The position numbers and the translations under genes were made by a program. Below are positions 35,037-43,273 of a stretch of 64,000 nucleotides of DNA, piece by piece; within the stretch, counting starts at the first letter, position 1; every line of letters begins with the position of its first letter. The notes below the pieces were generated by a model that did no database searches, was not told where the DNA came from, and worked only from the letters and a program-made list of their open reading frames with translations. Origin of the DNA: Acidobacteriota bacterium. Its GTDB lineage: Bacteria; Acidobacteriota; Thermoanaerobaculia; Gp7-AA8. The stretch covers positions 1-64,000 of the forward strand of contig JAJPHC010000060.1 of the NCBI GenBank assembly GCA_021325515.1, read 5' to 3'.

Positions 35037-35447
35037 ATGCAATCACATTTCGTCGAACTGGTGAAGGACTTTCGCTTCGAGGCGGCACACTGGCTGCCCA
35101 ATGTGCCCGAGGGGCACAAGTGCCGCCGCATGCACGGACATTCGTTTCGGGGAGAGGTTGCCGTGCGCGGCGAAATCGATCCTCGCACCGGCTGGCTCAT
35201 CGACTTCGCCGATCTCCGCCGCGCCGTCGATCCGATCGTGCACCAGCTCGATCACTACTGCCTCAACGAGATCGAAGGACTCGAGAATCCGACGGCGGAG
35301 ATGGTCGCCGTCTGGATCTGGAAGAAGCTGGCGCCGCAGGTGCCGGGGCTGGCGCGCGTCACGATCGAGGAGACGTGCACGTCGCGGTGTCATTATTTTG
35401 GGGATGGGACGAATGGGACGGATGGGACCGATGGGACGGATGGCTAA
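35037..35447 (+). CDS. queD: 6-carboxy-5,6,7,8-tetrahydropterin synthase / PTPS family
   Basis: A 136-residue PTPS-family enzyme; QueD makes 6-carboxytetrahydropterin from dihydroneopterin triphosphate in queuosine synthesis. Zinc ligands and catalytic Cys are visible: FEAAHWLP, HKCRRMHGHSF (Cys then HGH) and LDHYCLNE; ENPTAEMVAVWIW and RVTIEETCTSRCHYF follow. ATG 35037 gives the family N-terminus; an upstream start would add 17 residues. The last 15 residues (GDGTNGTDGTDGTDG) are translation of the 9-base repeat, not family sequence. Other queuosine genes are not in the window. Confidence 0.9.
   Translation: MQSHFVELVKDFRFEAAHWLPNVPEGHKCRRMHGHSFRGEVAVRGEIDPRTGWLIDFADLRRAVDPIVHQLDHYCLNEIEGLENPTAEMVAVWIWKKLAPQVPGLARVTIEETCTSRCHYFGDGTNGTDGTDGTDG
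35397..35446. repeat. ATGGGACNG 9-base tandem repeat covering the queD tail
   Basis: About five units (ATGGGACGA, ATGGGACGG, ATGGGACCG, ATGGGACGG, ATGGC) run through the last codons and stop of queD. Because the unit is 9 bases, the frame is kept and gives GTD repeats. It lies between queD and the convergent pcm gene. The same unit occurs at 1-104 (as its complement) and at 57013-57133 in both orientations. Confidence 0.8.
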
Positions 35448-35461
35448 CTCCCTTTTCTTCA

Positions 35462-36094
35462 TTACCTCAAGGGGACGAATCTTACGGCTGCCACTTCGGT
35501 CCTTACCACTTTGCCCCCCTTCTTCTCGATCAGCCATAGCGTCTGGTTTTCCTGCTCGCCGACCGGCATGACGCACCGGCCTCCTTCGGCGAGTTGATCG
35601 AGCAGCGCTTCGGGGAATCTCGCGGGTGCGGCGGCAGCGAGGATGGCGTCGAACGGCGCTTCGCTGGAGAACGCGTCGAGGCCGCTGCCGGTCCTGATCG
35701 TCACGTTGTCGAAGCCGAGGCGCGCGAGCCGCTCCGCAGCCGTGCGCGAGAGCTCGGGCTGCAGCTCGGCGCCGTACACATGCCGCACGAGCCGCGCGAG
35801 AATCGCCGTCTGATATCCGGAACCGACGCCGATCTCCAGCACACGCTCGTGTCCTTTCAGCTTCAGCAACTCGGTCATCAGCGCGACGATGTACGGCTGA
35901 GAGATCGTCTGATTGTGCTCGAGTGGAAGCGGCGTGTCGTCGAACGCCGACGCGCGATGCTGCGGCGGCACGAACTCCTGGCGCGGCACGGATCGAAAGG
36001 CGTCGAGCACACGCGGATTGGAGATTCCACGTGCCTCGATCTGCGAACGGATCATCCGTTCGTTCTCGTCCCTATCGCTCTGCGACTGCGGCAC
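35462..36094 (-). CDS. pcm: protein-L-isoaspartate O-methyltransferase
   Basis: Pcm methylates isoaspartyl residues in aged proteins with S-adenosylmethionine. The 210 residues contain MIRSQIEARGI, VPRQEFVPPQ, TISQPYIVALMTELL, the SAM motif VLEIGVGSGYQTAILA, VYGAELQPEL, FDAILAAAAPARFP and the LAEGGRCVMPVG strand, all family hallmarks. The N-terminal 23 bases overlap the upstream gene. It is the last gene of the long minus-strand run from 42.1 kb. The last residues lie 14 bases from the queD repeat. Confidence 0.94.
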   Translation of the reverse strand: MPQSQSDRDENERMIRSQIEARGISNPRVLDAFRSVPRQEFVPPQHRASAFDDTPLPLEHNQTISQPYIVALMTELLKLKGHERVLEIGVGSGYQTAILARLVRHVYGAELQPELSRTAAERLARLGFDNVTIRTGSGLDAFSSEAPFDAILAAAAPARFPEALLDQLAEGGRCVMPVGEQENQTLWLIEKKGGKVVRTEVAAVRFVPLR

Positions 36095-37121
36095 GCGGGC
36101 GCTCCTTGACGACGCGGAGCTTGAGGACGCGATCTTCGTTTTGTCCGAGCGAGCGAAGCGAGACGGAGCATGCCGTCTCGTCGGGGTCGGCCCGCAACAC
36201 TGCGCCCCGTTTCATGATGAGATCGCCGGCGAGCTCCACCTGACTCACGTTCGGCGGCAACCAAACTTTCACCGTCGGATTCTCCAGCGGCAGCGTACCG
36301 CGATTCGTCATGCGGATCGAGAGCAGCCGCGGATTCGCCAGTCGGTCCGCACTGAACGCAAACCGCTCCTCCCGCGCCTTCTTCCGCGCCTCAGGCCCGA
36401 ACTGCGCCGCAACGGCCGGCGCACCGACCGCGCCGTCGGAGACCGGCTGCCCCGCCGCCCAGCGGAACGCCGTGCGGATCAGGAGCAGCAGATGAGGATC
36501 GTCGGCGGCGGCGAGCGAATCGGGATCGAAACCGAACCAGACGCAGCGCGAAGTGCCGTCGTCGAGATGCATGATCGCCGCACGCGCGCTCGTCCGCCAT
36601 CGCGCGTCGACCATCATGTGCGGCGTCTCTTTCAGCAAGGCTACCGGTCCGCGCCGCGTCGCCACTTCGGTGCCCGGCGTCAGACGCGCGAGCACCGGAG
36701 AGGCCGACTCCGCGAGGTGCAGCGCATCGTCAGACATCCCGCTGTCGGCCGCGAGCTGGAAAGGTCCGACATGTCCGGCCGGTGGCGCGCCGGCAATCAC
36801 AATGGCATGTCCGAGCCGTGCCGGAACCGCTCCGCTGTCGCATAGAACGACGACGCCCTCGGCCTCATCGAAGGCATCGATGCTGACGAGATTCGGAGAG
36901 AGTTCCGCTCTCGTCAGCAATCGCACCCACGCCGCCGCGAGCCGCGAATTCGGATCGCGCGTGACCACCGTGACTTTCGGCAACGGCTCGTTGACGATCA
37001 CCAGCGACTGGCGCTCGATGAAGGACCAGATGGCCAGCGCCCCGGCAGCGATCGCAATGACCGCAATGGCGCCATAAGCCCCCAGATGCTTCCAGTCGAC
37101 ATGATGATGATGAAGGGACAT
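36072..37121 (-). CDS. membrane-anchored hypothetical protein in the exopolysaccharide locus
   Basis: I do not recognise this 349-residue protein. Residues 1-8 include a run of four His, then one membrane helix (about 13-32, LGAYGAIAVIAIAAGALAIW). The next about 200 residues resemble a GATase1/ThuA-like alpha/beta domain (VTVVTRDPNSRLAAAWVRLL, GVVVLCDSGAVP, CVWFGFDPDSL, LLLLIRTAFRWAAGQPV). The C-terminal about 90 residues look like an Ig-like beta domain (SIRMTNRGTLPLENPTVKVWLP). It is extracytoplasmic and follows the small membrane protein by 9 bases. A role in polymer export or modification is inferred only from context. Confidence 0.65.
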   Translation of the reverse strand: MSLHHHHVDWKHLGAYGAIAVIAIAAGALAIWSFIERQSLVIVNEPLPKVTVVTRDPNSRLAAAWVRLLTRAELSPNLVSIDAFDEAEGVVVLCDSGAVPARLGHAIVIAGAPPAGHVGPFQLAADSGMSDDALHLAESASPVLARLTPGTEVATRRGPVALLKETPHMMVDARWRTSARAAIMHLDDGTSRCVWFGFDPDSLAAADDPHLLLLIRTAFRWAAGQPVSDGAVGAPAVAAQFGPEARKKAREERFAFSADRLANPRLLSIRMTNRGTLPLENPTVKVWLPPNVSQVELAGDLIMKRGAVLRADPDETACSVSLRSLGQNEDRVLKLRVVKERPRAAVAER

Positions 37122-37130
37122 TGTCCGGTA

Positions 37131-37352
37131 CTACGCCTTGGTCTCCGGCGCCTCGGCCGGTACTGCGTCGCCCGGCTTGTACTGCTCGAAGAAGGCCTTC
37201 ATCTGTCCCTCACGCCGCAGCTCCGCGGCGCTCTTGGGACGCCGCGCCTCCCTCACTTTGTATGCGAAGTACGAGGCCACCGCGAGAATCAGCGTCACGA
37301 CGATCGAGACGAAAATGATGGTTGCGAGAATGTTCACCCAGTCGAATCGCAT
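37131..37352 (-). CDS. small single-helix membrane protein
   Basis: A 73-residue protein with one membrane helix (about residues 8-30, ILATIIFVSIVVTLILAVASYFAY) and a basic, then acidic cytosolic tail (REARRPKSAAELRREG). Its place directly after the processive GT2 recalls PgaD/IcaD, the small membrane partner of PgaC/IcaA, but it is shorter and has one clear helix where PgaD has two. Treat the PgaD analogy as a hypothesis. Confidence 0.65.
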   Translation of the reverse strand: MRFDWVNILATIIFVSIVVTLILAVASYFAYKVREARRPKSAAELRREGQMKAFFEQYKPGDAVPAEAPETKA

Positions 37353-37376
37353 GGTCTTGTCCTTTGATTGAAGAGA

Positions 37377-38696
37377 TCAGATGCGGCCTCTGCGGGCCAG
37401 CTTTCCCCACGACATGTCGAGGCCGATGAGCTCCTCCAGCGTCGCGAAGAGTTTCGTCACGTCGATGATGAGAATGTAGAAGAAGCGGTAGAGAACTGCA
37501 TAAGGAACGAGGCGAAGATCCTCTTTCTCCATCAGCGTTGCATGAACTGCGATCAGGAGATCGAGAACCGTGAGCAACATCCACCACAGGACGAGAAGCT
37601 TCGTCATGCCGTACAGCAGTGCCACCCAGACGAAGAACAGATTGGCGAAGATGTTCATCGCCGGCCACACCAACCCTTCGAAAATCATGTACCAGAGCGA
37701 TAATGGAGTCGTAATGACGCCGCTGGTCTCTGTAAGCAGATGTCTCTGCTTGCGCAGCGCCTGCAAAATTCCGCGGCACCAGCGATAGCGCTGCTTGATG
37801 ATGTCCAGCAGTTCCTCCGGAGCTTCGGTATACGCAATGGCCTTCGGCTCGTAATTGATCTTCCACCCATCGGCGAGGATTTTCACAGTCATGTCGAAAT
37901 CCTCGGCGAACGTGTCACTGTCATAGCCGCCGGTGCCCTCGATGGCCTTGCGGCGGAAGATTCCGATCGGGCCCGGAATGACGTTCACAGAGCGGAAGAA
38001 CGCCTGGGCATTGCGCACGATATTCAGACCTTCGATGTATTCGAGGGCTTGCAGTTTCGTCCAGATATTGTGACGGTTGATGACCTTCACGTTGCCGGCG
38101 ACTGCGCCGACGTGCGGATCCCGGAAGTGATAGACCGCATACCGCAATGCCTCGGCGGTGAGACGCGAGTCGCTGTCCATACAGACCACGATTGGCGCTT
38201 TCGACCGTCTGATCCCGTAGTTGAGGGCCTCGGCCTTGCCGGAGTTCTCCTTCCGGTAAACCGACACACGCACGCCATAGTGATTGCCTTCGAACTCCTT
38301 CATCTTCTCGAACGTGCCGTCCGTCGAGCCGTCATCGACCGCGATGATCTCGTAATACGGATAGCGCAGCTCGAGCAGTGACGCGAGCGACGACTGGATC
38401 ACTTCCGCCTCATTGAAGGCCGGAACGATGATCGAGACGAAGGGATAGTTTTCGTAGACGCCGCCCTGGGACAGTTCACGCTGATGCAGGTAGCTGAACC
38501 AGATGACGAGGAAGTGGCGCAGGATGAGTAGCAGAAGGAAGCTGGCCAGCGTGACGACGAGCGCGCCAACGAACACCGGCCCGAATCTCTGCGGATAGCG
38601 GAACAGTACGATGGTCAAGACGACGACGGCGATGATGACTGCGATCGAAATGACGATCTGCAGCCGCGGATTCATGGGCTTCTTGACGGTAGCCAT
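37377..38696 (-). CDS. processive family 2 glycosyltransferase, PgaC/IcaA-like
   Basis: A 439-residue membrane GT2. Two N-terminal helices (about 10-29 and 36-62) precede the catalytic domain: VSIIVPAFNEAEVIQ, the UDP-binding VDDGSTDGT, the metal site CMDSDSRL (DxD), the catalytic base region FAEDFDMT, and the polymer-holding QRYRWCRG (Q(Q/R)xRW). Four or so C-terminal helices follow. This set defines synthases of beta-linked polymers such as poly-N-acetylglucosamine, cellulose or hyaluronan. The ATG overlaps the upstream stop (TAATG), so it is coupled to the PgaA-like gene. The polymer is not determined by sequence. Confidence 0.87.
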   Translation of the reverse strand: MATVKKPMNPRLQIVISIAVIIAVVVLTIVLFRYPQRFGPVFVGALVVTLASFLLLLILRHFLVIWFSYLHQRELSQGGVYENYPFVSIIVPAFNEAEVIQSSLASLLELRYPYYEIIAVDDGSTDGTFEKMKEFEGNHYGVRVSVYRKENSGKAEALNYGIRRSKAPIVVCMDSDSRLTAEALRYAVYHFRDPHVGAVAGNVKVINRHNIWTKLQALEYIEGLNIVRNAQAFFRSVNVIPGPIGIFRRKAIEGTGGYDSDTFAEDFDMTVKILADGWKINYEPKAIAYTEAPEELLDIIKQRYRWCRGILQALRKQRHLLTETSGVITTPLSLWYMIFEGLVWPAMNIFANLFFVWVALLYGMTKLLVLWWMLLTVLDLLIAVHATLMEKEDLRLVPYAVLYRFFYILIIDVTKLFATLEELIGLDMSWGKLARRGRI

Positions 38697-41221
38697 TAGT
38701 GGGTCTCCGGAATGACGGGCGAACCGGTGAGCACAGTGTTGTCGAAGTAGTAGGGATTGACCGCATGCCGGTCGTCATTCGAGAAGAGGCGCTTCACGCG
38801 AATGCCGACATAGAAGTGACGCTGCCAGTAATTCACCAGATCCGAGGGGCGGTTGCCCAGGACCGAATCGAGGCGGCCGCTTTTGCCATATCCATAGTTG
38901 CCGACGATGTCGAACGCATCGGAAACCGGCACGGTAGCCGTCAGGTCGTACGCGCGCAGATCGGAACTGCGGCTGCCCTCCCACGACCGTCCATATTTCA
39001 CCTCCGCATTCCAGAAAAATCGGTCGTGCACGTTCTGCCCTACTTGTACGATTCCTGCGAGCGAGCGATAGTCGTTCGGCGACCAGTAGCGGTTGGAGCG
39101 GAAGTCGTACGACAGCCAGCGGCCGTCGCCTTTCACCGCCAGAAATGGCGCTTTCAGAATGCGAAAACTGACGACACCGTGCGCTGCGGCACGGCGATTG
39201 TCGTCGGAGATGAATCCGTAAGACGCATCGGCGAGATAGGCGAGATGCCCGCCTGTGTTGTAGTCGTAATGCCCGCGGAAGTCGTCAATGGAGATCGGCC
39301 GCGTGGAATTCGTAAGGGCAGGCGTCTGCAGCGATTGAATCGTGAAGACGTCGTAGATCAGATCGTAGCGGTTGTAATCGAGCGCGGCGCGGCTCTGCAG
39401 ATTGGGCATCCACTCGCCGCCAAGGCCCCAGAAGGGACGCGTGCCGAGTCCGCGATCGTAGAAGTTGGCACCGAGGCGGCCACGGACCAGCATGTTGTCG
39501 TTGTATCGATAGAGTGCACCGGCGCTCAGCGCGTTCGCATGGACATCGTCTCCGCCATGCTCGAACTGATGACGCCCGACACCGAGTTGAAAGGCCGTGC
39601 GGCCCGATGTCCACTTCGCGGCGTCGAGATCGGCGCGCTTCATCGTGAAATCGTTTGAATCGGTGACGTATGTGTAGCGCGCGTCGAGCGTCGACGTCGG
39701 CCGCGTGTGACGGGCGAGGTCGAGCTCCTGCTGGGCTGCCGCATAGCCGCTGTCCATCGACAGCGCCATGTTCTGGTCGAGGACATCGTGATCCGTCCAA
39801 CCGAACCAGCGATAGATCTGGCCGCGATTGAAGTACGCGCGCGATGGAACGTCGGAATAGAGCTCGCGCCGCGGATTGGAAGTCAGATCGGTGATCGAGC
39901 TGAACATATGCAGTGCGTCAGCGAACTGCGCATCATAAGAAAGCGTCTGGCCGTATTCGAGCTTCAGATCGGCGCGATCCGGGTATTGTGCGATCAACTT
40001 CTCGTACTGGCGCTCCGCCGCCGGATACCGGCGGTCCCAGCTCAGCACTCGCGCGTATTGAATCCTCGCGTCGGTATCGTCAGGACGAACCTTCAGGTAA
40101 CGTTCATACAGAGCAATGGCATTGTCATAGTCGCCGAGTCCGACGTAGGCCTTCGCAAGAGACAGCATCTCGTCGGCATTCGTCGGGTTCGTCTCTTTCA
40201 GTGCGTCCAGCCGCGGTTGGAGCGCCTTCAATTCCGCCTGCCGGCGCTGTTCCGCCTGTGTGGCGATCTCGTCGAGCCCCTCGACGTTCTGCTTCGTATG
40301 CTCGCGCACGAAACGGACGTCGTTCAGCGCTTCGTTGTAATGGGCCCGATCGAGATTCAGCCGCGCACGTTCGACGCGGAGCGCCAGGTTGTAGGGCTCG
40401 GCCTCGATGAGGCGATTTACATGCTCGATTCGAAGATCGGGCGATGACCGGAGATCGGTGAGCAGCGCGCCCGCCTGTGAAGCATCCGCATGGCTGCCCG
40501 TGTACTCCGTCAGAAGCCGGATCGCGCCTTCGCGACTTCCGGCCAGAGCCTCGGCGTTCGCCAGCGCAATTGCGTTTTCCTCGCTCGGGCTCTGGTCAAA
40601 GAGCGTCTGCAGCCGCGCCACCGCGGCCTTGCTCGCGCCCATCCATGACAGCAGCCGTCCGTATTCCAGTTGCAGGTCAGGCGACTGACCTTCCTGCAGC
40701 AATGCCGAATACGCACGCTCTGCAGCATCGAGATGGCCTGACCAGGCAAGTGCGCGCGCCTGCCGGATGCGCACATCGCGGGTGCGCAATGAATCCGGAA
40801 GTGCTGCGTAAGTGTCAAACGCCGCGGCATAGCGGCCGGCGGCGAAATATGCGTCCGCCAGTGCGAGCCTGTCCTGATCCGTGGCTCCTGCAGCATTCGC
40901 GGTGCGCTCCGCGTCGGCGACCTTCTGATTGGCAACCGCGCGAAGGTGCGAGGCGGCCTCGTCGCGGATGGCAATGGCATCCGCGTCGGACGCATTGAGC
41001 GAGGTCAGCCTTCCCGCGATCTGCGACGCTTCATAGTACCGGCCCGCCTGCATGTACAAGCGAGCCAGTTCGATTTGCTGTTCACGGGTTGCGGTATTGG
41101 ACTTCAGTGCGGATTCGAGTGGACTGATGCGGCTATAAACATCGCTCTGTGCGCGAGCGTCAATAGCGCAGAGCGCCGACAGCGACAGAGCCAGGACGGA
41201 AAGAAACTTTCCAGACCTCAT
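38696..41221 (-). CDS. TPR / beta-barrel outer-membrane exporter, PgaA-like
   Basis: An 841-residue protein with a signal peptide (to about residue 25, DARAQS). About 470 residues of TPR-like helical pairs follow (REQQIELARLYMQAGRYYEASQ, DRLALADAYFAAGRYAAAFDTY, NADEMLSLAKAYVGLGDYDNA, DTDARIQYARVLSWDRRYPAAE). The C-terminal about 300 residues look like an outer-membrane barrel (alternating strands such as STLDARYTYVTDSNDF, AFQLGVGRHQFEHGG, SAGALYRYNDNMLVRG). PgaA and BcsC have this plan. Together with the downstream PgaC-like synthase it suggests a synthase-dependent exopolysaccharide exporter. Confidence 0.85.
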   Translation of the reverse strand: MRSGKFLSVLALSLSALCAIDARAQSDVYSRISPLESALKSNTATREQQIELARLYMQAGRYYEASQIAGRLTSLNASDADAIAIRDEAASHLRAVANQKVADAERTANAAGATDQDRLALADAYFAAGRYAAAFDTYAALPDSLRTRDVRIRQARALAWSGHLDAAERAYSALLQEGQSPDLQLEYGRLLSWMGASKAAVARLQTLFDQSPSEENAIALANAEALAGSREGAIRLLTEYTGSHADASQAGALLTDLRSSPDLRIEHVNRLIEAEPYNLALRVERARLNLDRAHYNEALNDVRFVREHTKQNVEGLDEIATQAEQRRQAELKALQPRLDALKETNPTNADEMLSLAKAYVGLGDYDNAIALYERYLKVRPDDTDARIQYARVLSWDRRYPAAERQYEKLIAQYPDRADLKLEYGQTLSYDAQFADALHMFSSITDLTSNPRRELYSDVPSRAYFNRGQIYRWFGWTDHDVLDQNMALSMDSGYAAAQQELDLARHTRPTSTLDARYTYVTDSNDFTMKRADLDAAKWTSGRTAFQLGVGRHQFEHGGDDVHANALSAGALYRYNDNMLVRGRLGANFYDRGLGTRPFWGLGGEWMPNLQSRAALDYNRYDLIYDVFTIQSLQTPALTNSTRPISIDDFRGHYDYNTGGHLAYLADASYGFISDDNRRAAAHGVVSFRILKAPFLAVKGDGRWLSYDFRSNRYWSPNDYRSLAGIVQVGQNVHDRFFWNAEVKYGRSWEGSRSSDLRAYDLTATVPVSDAFDIVGNYGYGKSGRLDSVLGNRPSDLVNYWQRHFYVGIRVKRLFSNDDRHAVNPYYFDNTVLTGSPVIPETH

Positions 41222-41274
41222 GGCGGCGACCTTCCTTTTGCGGGAGCATTTGAGAATGCTATGCAGCCGTTGCT

Positions 41275-42102
41275 TTACTGCCTCTCCGGCGCGGCTTTGT
41301 GCAATGTGGATTCCAGGACGGGATTACAAGGGACGAAATCGGTGCGTTTGATCACTGCGATGTGATTGCCGACGCGGCGCTCCACGCCGTCGCTTACGCG
41401 ATTCACGATGTGGTCACCGACCCACATCGCCGCCGATCCGCCGCCATCCAGATTGATCGCCGCACACACACCGAGCTCATCGCGCATGAATACTGCGAGC
41501 TGCTGCAGCGTAAGTCCGGGAACTCCTGTACGGCGTCCTTCGGCAATGACGAAGTACAACTGTGTATGATCCTGTGAGAGTCCGACCGCCGTGCGCGGGT
41601 GCGGCGACGCCGTGAATGCCGGGCTGCCGGGCAGCGGCTTGACGAGCTCACAATTGGCGACGAGCATCGGCCAGCCGGAAATTGCCGACACGACCCAGTC
41701 CTCGGGCGGCTCCATCACTTCCGACTGTTTCCTGATCGACGCCTTGTGCTCCCCGACCGCGACAACGCCTTCGCGCGACGTGTCCTTCGAGCCCTGCCAC
41801 CGCCCGCAAGGACCAACGGTCAGGCCAATCGGATTGAACTTGTCGTCGAAGTAGTCGCCATTGATCGCAACAATCGCCTTGTTGTTCTTCGCATAATCGC
41901 TCACCTTCAGGCCGCGCTCGCTTTCACGGCTCACGACGATCTGCAGCGCGTCGTTCGTCAGGTCGACGCGTGTGACATGGACGTCCATGTTGTCCGATGT
42001 GTATTCCTGATAGTCGACGCCGGGGGTCACGCTCTTCCAGTCGGCAAGAGCCGGTGCCACACAGAGCAATACAAACGCAATGAGGGGGATGGATCGATTC
42101 AT
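41275..42102 (-). CDS. secreted phosphodiester glycosidase-family (NAGPA domain) protein
   Basis: A 275-residue protein with a signal peptide (MNRSIPLIAFVLLCVAPALA). The remaining part has the NAGPA/phosphodiester glycosidase pattern: VAINGDYFDDKFNPIGLTVGPCG, ASPHPRTAVGLSQDHTQLYFVIAEGR, LTLQQLAVFM and AINLDGGGSAAMWV. Family members remove GlcNAc from phosphodiesters or trim envelope/exopolysaccharide polymers. It begins the minus-strand run into the PgaA-like gene (53 bases gap). The start ATG is the complement of 42100-42102; the frame extends upstream but the signal peptide fixes this start. It is divergent from the LCP-family gene. Confidence 0.88.
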   Translation of the reverse strand: MNRSIPLIAFVLLCVAPALADWKSVTPGVDYQEYTSDNMDVHVTRVDLTNDALQIVVSRESERGLKVSDYAKNNKAIVAINGDYFDDKFNPIGLTVGPCGRWQGSKDTSREGVVAVGEHKASIRKQSEVMEPPEDWVVSAISGWPMLVANCELVKPLPGSPAFTASPHPRTAVGLSQDHTQLYFVIAEGRRTGVPGLTLQQLAVFMRDELGVCAAINLDGGGSAAMWVGDHIVNRVSDGVERRVGNHIAVIKRTDFVPCNPVLESTLHKAAPERQ

Positions 42103-42172
42103 GCGGCACCGCGGCTTCAAAAGAGATGCCGGGAGAAAGCGGAATCCGCCTTGCAGAACCGCCGGGCACACA

Positions 42173-43231
42173 ATGGCTCGCTATACCCGGTTCAGGAATG
42201 TCAACAGCGACGGCAGCGGCAGGCCTCAGTCGAAGGAACAGCCTCCCGCGAGGCCGACGCGTTCACAATCGCTGCTGGAATATGCACTGTTCATCATTTT
42301 CGGGGCTCTGATCATTCTCGGCGGATTCGCCATCTACTCCGCCTACTCTCCCTCGCACGGCCGCGTGCCGAACCACATTGCGGAAGGGTTGAAGGACGAT
42401 CGGATCAACATCCTGATCATCGGCGTCGGCGGCGATTCCCATCCCGGCGGCGGCAAGGATCTGGCGGACTCGATTCTGCTGATGAGCCTGAAGCCATCGA
42501 CGAAGCAGGCTGCCGTCATTTCCATCCCGCGTGACTTATGGGTACCCATCGGAAAACATGGCACGCACCGCCTCAATGCGGCGCACGCCATGGGCGACGA
42601 TGGCGGTTATCCTGGTAAAGGTGCCGGCCTCCTCTGCGACACGGTATCCAAGGTGTTCAATCTTCCCATCCACGGATTCGTGCGTGTCGACTTTGCGGCG
42701 TTCGAGAAAGTCATCGACACCCTCGGCGGAGTCGATGTCTTCGTAGAGCGCGGTTTTTACGACTACCTATTTCAGGATGGCTTTCCGCGTGGATGGCAGC
42801 ACCTCAATGGCCGCCGCGCACTTGCCTACGCCCGTTATCGCTACATCCTGGGGCCGGAAGGGGACAACTTCGCGCGCGAGTTCCGCCAGCAGCAGGTGAT
42901 CGCCGCACTGCGGCAGCGCCTGGCCAGGCGCGACTCTTCGGATGTCGTGCGTCTGGCCGAGGCCGCGAAAAAACTTTCCGATTACACCGATACGAATCTC
43001 ACGACGGCGCAGATCGTGACGCTCTATCGCACCTTCCATACGATCGATGACCGCTCTATTCGCCACATATCGCTGAAGCCGTTCTGTGAGGTCTTCGACG
43101 TCACGCGCATTGCGGAGCCCGGCGAGGCCGTAAGACCGCGCACGGGCGACTATCGCGAGATCCAGTCTGTGGTTCGCGGCGCGTTCAATGGCCGCGGCGA
43201 AGTCGCTTCCGAGGATCAAATCAAATTCTGA
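42173..43231 (+). CDS. LytR-CpsA-Psr (LCP) family protein
   Basis: A 352-residue LCP protein; the family transfers polyprenyl-linked glycopolymers to the cell wall or other acceptors outside the membrane. A cytosolic basic N-terminus, one helix (about 37-57, YALFIIFGALIILGGFAIYSA), then the core: INILIIGVGGDSHPGG, LADSILLMSLKP, AAVISIPRDLWVPIG, HRLNAAHAMG, VRVDFAAFEKVIDTLGGVDVFV, LNGRRALAYARYRY and DNFAREFRQQQVI. The conserved Asp/Arg residues of the pyrophosphate site are present. The ATG at 42173 (MARYTRF) was chosen. It faces the exopolysaccharide run and may attach its product. Confidence 0.9.
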   Translation: MARYTRFRNVNSDGSGRPQSKEQPPARPTRSQSLLEYALFIIFGALIILGGFAIYSAYSPSHGRVPNHIAEGLKDDRINILIIGVGGDSHPGGGKDLADSILLMSLKPSTKQAAVISIPRDLWVPIGKHGTHRLNAAHAMGDDGGYPGKGAGLLCDTVSKVFNLPIHGFVRVDFAAFEKVIDTLGGVDVFVERGFYDYLFQDGFPRGWQHLNGRRALAYARYRYILGPEGDNFAREFRQQQVIAALRQRLARRDSSDVVRLAEAAKKLSDYTDTNLTTAQIVTLYRTFHTIDDRSIRHISLKPFCEVFDVTRIAEPGEAVRPRTGDYREIQSVVRGAFNGRGEVASEDQIKF

Positions 43232-43273
43232 TCTGGCCCACTCGTTGCTTCCGCCTCGCCAGACGCAGAAGAG

